Shown one piece after another: positions 1-5,163 of a stretch of DNA of 5,163 bases (its first letter is position 1; each line of letters begins with the position of its first letter). This stretch comes from an uncultured Lachnospiraceae bacterium (GTDB taxonomy: Bacteria; Bacillota_A; Clostridia; Lachnospirales; Lachnospiraceae). Position numbers and translations under genes: made by a program. A model generated the notes under the pieces. The model had not been told where the DNA came from, searched no databases, and saw only the letters and a list, made by a program, of their open reading frames with translations. The stretch spans positions 1-5,163 of the forward strand of contig CAJUGZ010000297.1 of assembly GCA_910585855.1 (NCBI GenBank), written 5' to 3'.

Positions 1-22
1 TCCTGCTTTCATGCAGGGTGTG

Positions 23-46
23 AAAAAAAAGGGGCGTGTTTAGCCC
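23..46 (-). terminator. Possible minus-strand intrinsic terminator
   Basis: Read on the minus strand, a GGGC stem arm (complement of 43-46), a 7-base loop and a GCCC arm (complement of 32-35) are followed by C and then a run of eight T (complement of 23-30). A G/C-only stem followed by a T-tract is the layout of a Rho-independent terminator, but four base pairs is short. It would end a leftward transcript made from within the 5' element. No clear leftward gene is present, so the transcript, if real, could be a small RNA or come from the repeat itself. Confidence 0.3.
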
Positions 47-157
47 GGATGATAGAAAAGAGGCTGTCTTATGGTAGGTAAAATCCTTCCTTATACCTGT
101 TTCGTTTTGGCTGAAATGAGGGCGAATTGCGCCCCGGTCTGTCTGGTTGGAGAAAGG

Positions 158-190
158 AAAAGGCAGAAGTCTTAGAACTTCTTGCTTTTT
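158..190 (+). terminator. Hairpin with A-tract and T-tract, candidate terminator
   Basis: AAAAGGC and AGAAGT (158-170) pair with ACTTCT (177-182) and GCTTTTT (184-190) around a CTTAGA loop. That makes about 13 base pairs, including one G-T pair, with T183 bulged. On the plus strand the stem ends in five T, so it could stop readthrough into the operon from upstream. On the minus strand it ends in four T, so it could work both ways. The stem is only moderately GC-rich and the T-tract is short, so it may instead be a structural part of the surrounding element. Confidence 0.4.
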
Positions 191-243
191 GGAAACGTGG
201 AACAGCAGGCTGCCCACCGTTTTCGAATCTGGCGTCCTCTAGC

Positions 244-272
244 TTTAAATTTATAAGTTTATTCTGTATGAT
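244..272 (+). promoter_or_regulatory. Sigma-A-type promoter of the glucuronate operon
   Basis: The -35 box is TTTAAA (244-249; 4 of 6 match TTGACA) and the -10 box is TATGAT (267-272; 5 of 6 match TATAAT), with the optimal 17-base spacer. Transcription would start near 279, giving a leader of roughly 28 bases that holds the ribosome binding site and leaves little room for a riboswitch or attenuator. It is the best promoter-like pair seen just before the first gene, and no room for promoters exists between the three genes. Confidence 0.6.
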
Positions 273-276
273 ATAG
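264..276. promoter_or_regulatory. Imperfect palindrome over the -10 box, candidate operator
   Basis: CTGTATGATATAG is an odd-length palindrome centred on G270, with five of six arm positions complementary (only G266/T274 fails). It covers the -10 box, so a bound protein would block RNA polymerase. TGTAT-type half-sites are common in GntR-family operators, and hexuronate operons are often under GntR or LacI regulators. No regulator gene is in the window. AT-rich promoter DNA yields such palindromes by chance, so this is only a candidate. Confidence 0.25.
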
Positions 277-292
277 TTGTTTTTTATTATGA

Positions 293-299
293 AAGGAGG
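293..299 (+). promoter_or_regulatory. Strong ribosome binding site that decides a TTG start
   Basis: AAGGAGG is a near-perfect Shine-Dalgarno sequence ending 8 bases before TTG 308-310. An in-frame stop TGA lies at 290-292 and no ATG or GTG occurs in frame between it and 308. The next in-frame ATG is about 60 codons downstream, inside the N-terminal domain, so TTG is the only sensible start. Confidence 0.85.
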
Positions 300-307
300 A
301 TAACAGG

Positions 308-2311
308 TTGATAATAAACAGTAATACACAGATAGTTGGTGTACAGACTCCTGCAGTAAAATATGCAGCAGAAAATTTACGGCGGGATATTCAGAAGGTA
401 TGTAATAAGACAGAAGTTTTTGGATGCCAGATTGTATTGGAAGAGCAGGCGTTGGAAAAAGAGTGTTTTTGTATTAGAAAAAGAGAAAATAGTATGGTAA
501 TACAGGCATCGGATGAGCTTGGATTTATTTATGGAATTTATGAGATTAGCAGGACGTTTTTAGGAGTTCATGCATTTTGGTTTTGGAATGCTCAGGAGTT
601 TGTATGTAAAGAAGAAATAGCGATTCCAGATGATTATTTGTTTTATTCAAAACCATTTCGAATAAAATATAGAGGATGGTTTGTAAATGATGAAGTGCTG
701 ATTCATACATGGATGGTAGACAGAGAGAAGGATAAGCCATGGGAAATGGTATTTGAAGCACTTCTTCGTTGCGGCGGCAATTTGGTTATTCCGGGTACTG
801 ATTTAAATGCCAGAAAGTATGCGGTGCTGGCTTCTAAAATGGGGCTGATTGTTACACATCATCATGCAGAGCCGTTGGGAGCGGAAATGTTTGCTAGGGC
901 TTATCCAGATCTCAATGCGTCTTATGATCAATATCCTGAAAAATTTCATGGTTTATGGAGAGATGCAATCAATCGTCAGAAAGACAGAAAGGTGATATGG
1001 AATTTAGGATTTCGAGGACAGGGAGATCGACCGTTTTGGATGGATGATATCCGGTATCAGTCGGATGAGGCACGTGGAAAATTGATGAGTGAATTGATTC
1101 AAAGGCAGTATGATATGGTAAAAGAGATGGATGCAAATGCAGTGTGTAGTACAAATCTTTATGGAGAAACAATGGATCTTTACAAAAAGGATTGTTTAAA
1201 ACTGCCGGAGGATGTGATTAAAATATGGGCAGACAATGGTTATGGTAAAATGGTCAGCAGAAGACAGGGAAATGAAAATCCAAGGATTTGTGCGCTTCCT
1301 GAGAAAAAAGAAGAAGCAAACGGTATTTATTATCATGTATCTTTTTATGATCTGCAGGCAGCAAATCATATTACAATGCTGCCGAATACGCCGGAATTTG
1401 TAAAACGGGAATTAATGGAAGTGCTAGAAAGGGGTGGGGATGACTTTTGGATTATTAATTGTTCTAATGTAAAGCCGCATGTTTATTATTTGGACTTGAT
1501 AGCACAGTTATGGAAAAATGGAGATATTGATATTGAGCAGCATAGAAAAGAATATGTAGAAAATTATTATGGCTTGGAGGAAGCAGGGCAGATAATAGAA
1601 CGTTTGAAAGAGTATCCGCACTATACGGCGGCATATGGAAAAGAAGAGGACGAACATGCAGGAGAACAATTTGCTAATCATGTGGTAAGAATACTTGTTA
1701 CACAATATATAAAAAATCATGAAAAGAGAAGCGAAGAACTGCTTTGGGCAACAAAAGGAAAAACGCTTGCAGAGCAGGTGCAGTGGTATCAGGCTATTTG
1801 TGGTAAGGCAGCAGCATCTTATCAGGAGTACCTTCGAAAATGCAGGATGACAGAAGCTGTGCTGAACGGAAAGGCGCAGGAACTTTTTCGGGATTCTCTT
1901 TTTTTGCAGGTTCGAATTTATTATCATTGCTTTCAAGGGGCATTTTTGGTTTGTAAGAGTCTGTCAGAAGGGTTTCAGGAAAATTATCAGGCAGCATTTT
2001 ATCAGGCGGGGAAAGCAAGAAAGGAATATCTGAAAGCGAATGATGCGATGCGGGAGCAGGAACATGGAAAGTGGTATGGTTTTTATGAAAATGAGTGTCT
2101 GACGGATATCAAACAGACTGCATGGGTACTGCAGGGATGGATGAGTTATCTGCGGACTTTGGGTGATGGACCTCATTATTATCAGTGGCAGAGGGAGTAT
2201 CTTTATTCGGAAAAAGACAGGCGGGTGATGCTGATTTTAAATATGGAAAATCATCTGCAGGATCAGGAGTTGTTTGAGTTGATGGAAGCAAAGCTGGATG
2301 GAGGAAAATAG
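308..2311 (+). CDS. GH115 family alpha-glucuronidase, cytoplasmic
   Basis: Glycoside hydrolase family 115 enzymes remove alpha-1,2-linked (4-O-methyl-)glucuronic acid from xylan and its fragments. The 667-residue protein has an N-terminal alpha/beta domain (about 1-105), a catalytic barrel (about 115-415) and a helical region (about 420-640). Family signatures are visible: YRGWFVNDE with D128/E129, HHHAEPLGAEMF (H184-H186, E188), RGQGD (R236, D240), YGET (E287), DNGYG (N310) and YYH (H343). The R-x3-D spacing and the E-to-N gap of 23 residues match those I recall for the active site of Bacteroides ovatus Agu115A. No signal peptide is seen: the start is MIINSNTQIVGV, so cytoplasmic action on imported oligosaccharides is inferred. 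Many members run to 800-1000 residues; this one stops after the helical region, apparently without the C-terminal beta domain. The position three after H343 is Phe where I recall Tyr. First gene of the operon, one base before uxuA. Family confident; exact substrate not. Confidence 0.88.
   Translation: MIINSNTQIVGVQTPAVKYAAENLRRDIQKVCNKTEVFGCQIVLEEQALEKECFCIRKRENSMVIQASDELGFIYGIYEISRTFLGVHAFWFWNAQEFVCKEEIAIPDDYLFYSKPFRIKYRGWFVNDEVLIHTWMVDREKDKPWEMVFEALLRCGGNLVIPGTDLNARKYAVLASKMGLIVTHHHAEPLGAEMFARAYPDLNASYDQYPEKFHGLWRDAINRQKDRKVIWNLGFRGQGDRPFWMDDIRYQSDEARGKLMSELIQRQYDMVKEMDANAVCSTNLYGETMDLYKKDCLKLPEDVIKIWADNGYGKMVSRRQGNENPRICALPEKKEEANGIYYHVSFYDLQAANHITMLPNTPEFVKRELMEVLERGGDDFWIINCSNVKPHVYYLDLIAQLWKNGDIDIEQHRKEYVENYYGLEEAGQIIERLKEYPHYTAAYGKEEDEHAGEQFANHVVRILVTQYIKNHEKRSEELLWATKGKTLAEQVQWYQAICGKAAASYQEYLRKCRMTEAVLNGKAQELFRDSLFLQVRIYYHCFQGAFLVCKSLSEGFQENYQAAFYQAGKARKEYLKANDAMREQEHGKWYGFYENECLTDIKQTAWVLQGWMSYLRTLGDGPHYYQWQREYLYSEKDRRVMLILNMENHLQDQELFELMEAKLDGGK
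2300..2304 (+). promoter_or_regulatory. Ribosome binding site fixing the uxuA start
   Basis: GGAGG, inside the last codons of the upstream gene, ends 8 bases before ATG 2313-2315. The upstream in-frame ATG at 2298 overlaps this site and has only a weak GGAAG before it, while ATG 2319 would be 14 bases away. The start at 2313 also puts RWYG at residues 6-9, close to where I recall it in E. coli UxuA. The site lies within the preceding gene, so translation of the two is probably coupled. Confidence 0.75.
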
Positions 2312-2312
2312 A

Positions 2313-3383
2313 ATGGAAATGACCTTAAGATGGTATGGTTCAAAATTTGATACGGTAACTTTAAAGCAAATTCGTCAGATACCGGGAGTAACAGGTGTGA
2401 TTACAACATTATATGATACAAAACCGGGAGAAGTATGGAGCAGAGAGAGAATCCATAGTATAAAAAAAGAGGTGGAAGCATCTGGGCTGCATATTTCAGG
2501 TATAGAGAGTGTCAATGTTCATGATGCGATTAAAGCAGGGCTGCCAGAGAGGGACAGCTATATTGTCAATTATATAGAAACACTAAAAAATCTTGGGGAG
2601 GAAGGAATTCATCTGGTATGTTATAATTTTATGCCGGTGTTTGACTGGACAAGAACAGAGGTTGCAAGACGGCGTGCCGATGGTTCTACTGTACTTGCCT
2701 ATACACAGGAAGCAGTAGATGCTTTGCAGCCGGAAAAGATGTTTGCTTCTATAGCAGAAGATGCCAATGGAAGTATTATGCCCGGCTGGGAACCGGAACG
2801 GATGGAACAAGTAAAAGAATTGTTTGCATTATATAGCAATGTGGATGAAGAAAAGCTGTTTATAAATTTAAAGTATTTTTTAGAGCGGATTATGCCTGTT
2901 TGTGATCAATATAATATTAATATGGCAATTCACCCGGATGATCCTGCATGGAGCGTATTTGGACTGCCACGTATTATTGTGAATAAGGAAAATATTTTAC
3001 GTATGATGCATATGGTAGATAATCCGCATAATGGTGTGACATTTTGTTCTGGTTCATATGGGACAAACAGGAAGAATAATCTGCCGGATATGATTCGTTC
3101 TTTAAAAGGAAGAATTCATTTTGCCCATGTGCGTAATTTAAAATTTAATTCACCGACAGATTTTGAAGAAGCAGCACATTTATCAAGTGACGGTGATTTT
3201 GATATGTATGAAATTATGAAAGCATTGTATGAAATTGGTTTTTGCGGACCTATCCGACCTGACCATGGGCGTATGATTTGGGATGAAGTGGCAATGCCGG
3301 GATATGGATTGTATGATCGTGCACTTGGAGCAGCATATTTAAATGGTTTGTGGGAGGCTATTGAAAAATCGCAAAGGAGATAA
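2313..3383 (+). CDS. uxuA: Mannonate dehydratase UxuA
   Basis: Dehydrates D-mannonate to 2-keto-3-deoxy-D-gluconate in the cytoplasm, the last step before KDG kinase in glucuronate breakdown. With the start at 2313 the protein has 356 residues. It begins with the typical RWYG (6-9), then GEVWS, CYNFMPVFDWTRT (from C103), HPDDP (H207), GLPRI, CSGSYG (C245), FAHVRN (H272), the DGDFDMYE helix region, and RPDHG (D317, H318). H207, C245, H272 and D317 fit the divalent metal (Mn2+) ligands of this TIM-barrel, xylose-isomerase-like family. It is shorter than the E. coli enzyme (394 residues as recalled), mainly through shorter central and C-terminal segments, as in other Bacillota versions. Its start lies one base after the GH115 stop, and uxuB follows after 6 bases. 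No missing key residue or frameshift is seen. Function assigned with high confidence. Confidence 0.95.
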   Translation: MEMTLRWYGSKFDTVTLKQIRQIPGVTGVITTLYDTKPGEVWSRERIHSIKKEVEASGLHISGIESVNVHDAIKAGLPERDSYIVNYIETLKNLGEEGIHLVCYNFMPVFDWTRTEVARRRADGSTVLAYTQEAVDALQPEKMFASIAEDANGSIMPGWEPERMEQVKELFALYSNVDEEKLFINLKYFLERIMPVCDQYNINMAIHPDDPAWSVFGLPRIIVNKENILRMMHMVDNPHNGVTFCSGSYGTNRKNNLPDMIRSLKGRIHFAHVRNLKFNSPTDFEEAAHLSSDGDFDMYEIMKALYEIGFCGPIRPDHGRMIWDEVAMPGYGLYDRALGAAYLNGLWEAIEKSQRR

Positions 3384-3389
3384 TTTGAT

Positions 3390-5021
3390 ATGAAAATAAG
3401 TTGGCAGGGAATTTCTAATCATGCAGATAGAAAACAATGGGAGGAAAAGGGATATTTTTTACCAAAGTATGACAGAAAACAAATGGTAAAAGCAACAAAG
3501 GAACAGCCTTTTTGGATTCACTTTGGAGCAGGAAATTTATTTCGTGCATTTCATGCAGTGGTTGCAGAGAATTTATTAAATGAAGGAAAATTGGATAGAG
3601 GAATCCTTGTTGCAGAAGGATATGACTATGAAATTATTGAAAAGATATATATGCCGCATGATAATCTTAGTATTGCCGTGACATTAAAAGCAGATGGTAC
3701 GATGGATAAAAGAGTAGTGGGAAGTGTTGCAGAAGCGATTTCTCTAGATTCTGAAAATGATATGGCATTTTGGAGGTTAAAAGAGGTGTTTGCCAAGGAT
3801 TCTTTGCAGATGGCAACCTTTACTATTACAGAAAAAGGTTACAGTCTGACTAATGCAAAAGGGGAATTTTTAAAGGATGTGGCAGCGGATTTTGCAGCAG
3901 GACCAGAAAAGCCAGTAAGTTATATGGGAAAAGTAGCATCTTTGCTGTATGCTAGATATTGTGCAGGAAAAAAGCCTATTGCGATGGTTAGTACGGATAA
4001 TTGTTCTCATAATGGAGATAAGCTGTATGCAGCAGTTTTAGCATTTGCAAAGGAATGGACAGAAAAGGAAAAGACGGATGCAGGATTTCAGAATTATATA
4101 AATTCTAAAAAAGTTTCTTTTCCATGGAGTATGATTGATAAGATAACGCCTAGACCAGATGCATCGGTAGAAAAAATTTTGCAAAAGGATGGTGTGGAAG
4201 GATCAGAACCAATCGTTACTTCTAAAAATACATATATAGCACCTTTTGTAAATGCAGAAGAAACAGAATATTTGGTGATAGAGGATGATTTTCCAAATGG
4301 ACGTCCAAAACTTGAGGAAGGCAAAATTTTGTTTACTGATCGGGAAACAGTGGAAAAAGTAGAAAGAATGAAGGTATGTACCTGCTTAAATCCGCTGCAT
4401 ACTTGTCTTGCTATTTTTGGGTGTCTGCTTGGTTATAAGAAAATTTCTGATGAAATGCAGGATAGGGCGCTTGTAAAATTGGTGGAAACGGTAGGATATC
4501 AGGAGGGGCTTTTGGCAGTAGTTCATCCGGGCATTTTAGATCCAAAAGAATTTATTGATACTGTGCTGAAAGTGCGCATACCGAATCCGTTTATGCCGGA
4601 TACACCCCAAAGGATTGCTACAGATACTTCACAGAAATTGGCAGTTCGCTTTGGTGAAACAATTAAGGCTTATCAGGCAAGTGAAGTTTTAAAAGTGGAT
4701 GATTTGCAGATGATACCATTTGTTTTTGCAGGATGGTTAAGATATTTAATGGCAGTAGATGATAATGGAGAATCGTTTGAATTGAGTTCAGATCCGCTTT
4801 TAGAAGTATTGTGTCCGCAGATGGAAAAGATAAAGTTGGGGGATATGGAGGTGGAGGAAGTAGAAAAGGCGGTAAAGCCACTTTTAGAGAATACAGAGAT
4901 ATTTGGTGTGAATTTATATGAAGTGGGTATGGCGGATAAGGTGTGTGGATATTTGAAAGAATTGACAGAAGGGGTGGGTGCAGTTCGCAGGGCTTTGGAA
5001 AAGTATTTGGTGGAAAAATAG
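3390..5021 (+). CDS. uxuB: Fructuronate reductase, mannitol dehydrogenase family
   Basis: Probably reduces D-fructuronate to D-mannonate with NADH, feeding UxuA next door. The 543-residue protein is a polyol-specific long-chain dehydrogenase. The N-terminal nucleotide-binding fold carries IHFGAGNLFRAFHA (G46-R52, A56), like the IVHLGCGAFHRAH of E. coli UxuB. TVTEKGY-like and STDNCSHNG (S201-G209, N204) motifs follow, then FPWSMIDKITP, the VIEDDFPNGRP segment, and the catalytic helix KVCTCLNPLHTCLA (K328, N334, H337). AGWLRYL near the C-terminus matches AGWMRY in the E. coli enzyme. It is longer than E. coli UxuB (486 residues as recalled) and its Lys-to-Asn spacing is one residue greater. AAGGAG at 3374-3379, overlapping the end of uxuA, is its ribosome binding site, 10 bases before ATG. 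Tagaturonate reductase (UxaB) or mannitol dehydrogenase are alternatives by family, but the uxuA and glucuronidase neighbours favour UxuB. Confidence 0.88.
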   Translation: MKISWQGISNHADRKQWEEKGYFLPKYDRKQMVKATKEQPFWIHFGAGNLFRAFHAVVAENLLNEGKLDRGILVAEGYDYEIIEKIYMPHDNLSIAVTLKADGTMDKRVVGSVAEAISLDSENDMAFWRLKEVFAKDSLQMATFTITEKGYSLTNAKGEFLKDVAADFAAGPEKPVSYMGKVASLLYARYCAGKKPIAMVSTDNCSHNGDKLYAAVLAFAKEWTEKEKTDAGFQNYINSKKVSFPWSMIDKITPRPDASVEKILQKDGVEGSEPIVTSKNTYIAPFVNAEETEYLVIEDDFPNGRPKLEEGKILFTDRETVEKVERMKVCTCLNPLHTCLAIFGCLLGYKKISDEMQDRALVKLVETVGYQEGLLAVVHPGILDPKEFIDTVLKVRIPNPFMPDTPQRIATDTSQKLAVRFGETIKAYQASEVLKVDDLQMIPFVFAGWLRYLMAVDDNGESFELSSDPLLEVLCPQMEKIKLGDMEVEEVEKAVKPLLENTEIFGVNLYEVGMADKVCGYLKELTEGVGAVRRALEKYLVEK

Positions 5022-5163
5022 AAGGGGCAGATAATGGAAAGATGTTGTAAGTTTATCCTGTTTCTATTTTTTATTTGGCTTTTGGAGATAGGTTGCTGCC
5101 GGAAGGGGTTGGCTTTCACCGGACGCCAGAGGCGGTTTGCTCCTGTCCTTTGCGTGCTCCGCT
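5022..5163. other. GC-rich 3' intergenic region, possible dispersed repeat
   Basis: After uxuB the sequence is T-rich to about 5085, then turns strikingly GC-rich (40 of 63 bases are G or C at 5101-5163), unlike the operon. No strong terminator is seen; the only compact hairpin is CGCC-AGA-GGCG (5124-5134), followed by G and just three T. The 10-mer at 5121-5130 is the reverse complement of 228-237 in the 5' region. The deduced peptides on both strands look like low-value hypothetical proteins that I recall recurring in Blautia-type genomes, suggesting a multicopy intergenic element. The region may continue beyond the window. Confidence 0.35.
5034..5163 (+). CDS. Possible small ORF, partial at window end
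   Basis: ATG 5034-5036 has AAGGGG (5022-5027) 6 bases upstream and opens a frame that stays open for 43 codons to the end of the window. The first 20 or so residues are hydrophobic (FILFLFFIWLLEIG then two Cys), like a signal peptide or membrane segment. The Cys context is a poor lipobox, since Glu sits at the -3 position. The rest is Arg-rich. The frame lies mostly in the GC-rich putative repeat, and a minus-strand frame is open over the same bases, so it may simply be a chance reading of a repeat. I do not recognise a function. Confidence 0.18.
   Translation, partial: MERCCKFILFLFFIWLLEIGCCRKGLAFTGRQRRFAPVLCVLR

Larger units (their letters stand above)
1..240. other. Structured intergenic region, possible dispersed repeat element
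   Basis: No convincing gene is seen here. The stretch is GC-richer than what follows: 71 of 140 bases are G or C at 101-240, against 13 of 60 at 241-300, so there is a sharp composition edge near 240. Small hairpins are packed into it: CCTGC/GCAGG (2-6 with 13-17), GGGC/GCCC (32-35 with 43-46), GGGCG/CGCCC (120-124 with 130-134), and a longer one at 158-190. The minus strand reads open for 86 codons from 329 down to 69, but that frame crosses the operon promoter and ribosome binding site, so it is unlikely to be a gene. Its low-complexity, Ser/Pro/Arg-rich translation resembles hypothetical proteins I remember being called repeatedly in Blautia-type genomes, which would fit a multicopy intergenic element. 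That link is memory and inference only. Confidence 0.4.

Noticed and set aside
2..17. CCTGC/GCAGG hairpin at the window edge as a terminator
   Set aside because: No T-tract follows on the plus strand, and on the minus strand the T-run lies before the hairpin rather than after it.
189..203. Catabolite-repression (cre)-like half site, TTGGAAACG
   Set aside because: Only the left half fits the consensus; the right half fails at most fixed positions, and it lies far upstream of the promoter inside the structured element.
69..329. 86-codon minus-strand reading frame
   Set aside because: It runs through the operon promoter and the first ribosome binding site, has no convincing start signal, and is low-complexity. 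More likely an accidental reading of a repeat-like intergenic sequence.
2298..2312. Earlier in-frame ATG for uxuA
   Set aside because: It overlaps the better ribosome binding site at 2300-2304, has a weak site of its own, and adds five residues absent from the family N-terminus as I recall it.
4673..5119. 148-codon minus-strand reading frame
   Set aside because: Most of it is the antisense shadow of uxuB, and its composition (rich in Ser, Pro, Lys, Asn) is typical of antisense translation. Its first part reads the 3' GC-rich element.
5124..5138. CGCC-AGA-GGCG hairpin as the operon terminator
   Set aside because: The stem has four base pairs and a 3-base loop and is followed by only three T, so it does not meet the usual terminator standard.

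Overview
The window looks like an AT-rich gut Bacillota chromosome, most likely Lachnospiraceae (Blautia/Ruminococcus-like). This rests on strong AGGAGG-type ribosome binding sites, a TTG start, low-GC codon choice, and proteins that read like clostridial rather than enterobacterial versions of their families. The genus is a guess from remembered sequence style, not a search result.

Layout. Positions 1-240 hold a GC-richer stretch with several small hairpins and no convincing gene. Positions 241-307 are very AT-rich and carry a good sigma-A-type promoter (-35 at 244-249, -10 at 267-272), a possible operator over the -10, and a strong ribosome binding site. Three tightly packed plus-strand genes follow: a glycoside hydrolase family 115 alpha-glucuronidase (308-2311, TTG start), mannonate dehydratase uxuA (2313-3383), and a fructuronate reductase of the long-chain mannitol dehydrogenase family, uxuB (3390-5021). 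The gaps are 1 and 6 bases, so this is almost certainly one operon transcribed from the promoter at about 244-272. Positions 5022-5163 become GC-rich again, hold no recognised gene, and may be a second dispersed intergenic element; one short reading frame there runs off the window.

How the genes work together. The GH115 enzyme has no signal peptide, so it probably acts in the cytoplasm on imported glucuronylated oligosaccharides (xylan fragments are the best guess) and releases glucuronic acid or its 4-O-methyl form. After isomerisation to fructuronate by an enzyme not seen here (UxaC), UxuB reduces fructuronate to mannonate and UxuA dehydrates mannonate to 2-keto-3-deoxygluconate (KDG). KDG kinase and KDPG aldolase would finish the route and are also outside the window. 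The cluster thus joins side-chain removal directly to use of the released sugar acid.

The catabolic genes themselves are not a new system. The points worth a second look are the short cytoplasmic GH115 with an altered active-site motif, the one-residue shift in the UxuB catalytic lysine motif, the fate of any 4-O-methyl group, and the structured GC-rich elements on both sides of the operon, which share an inverted 10-mer.
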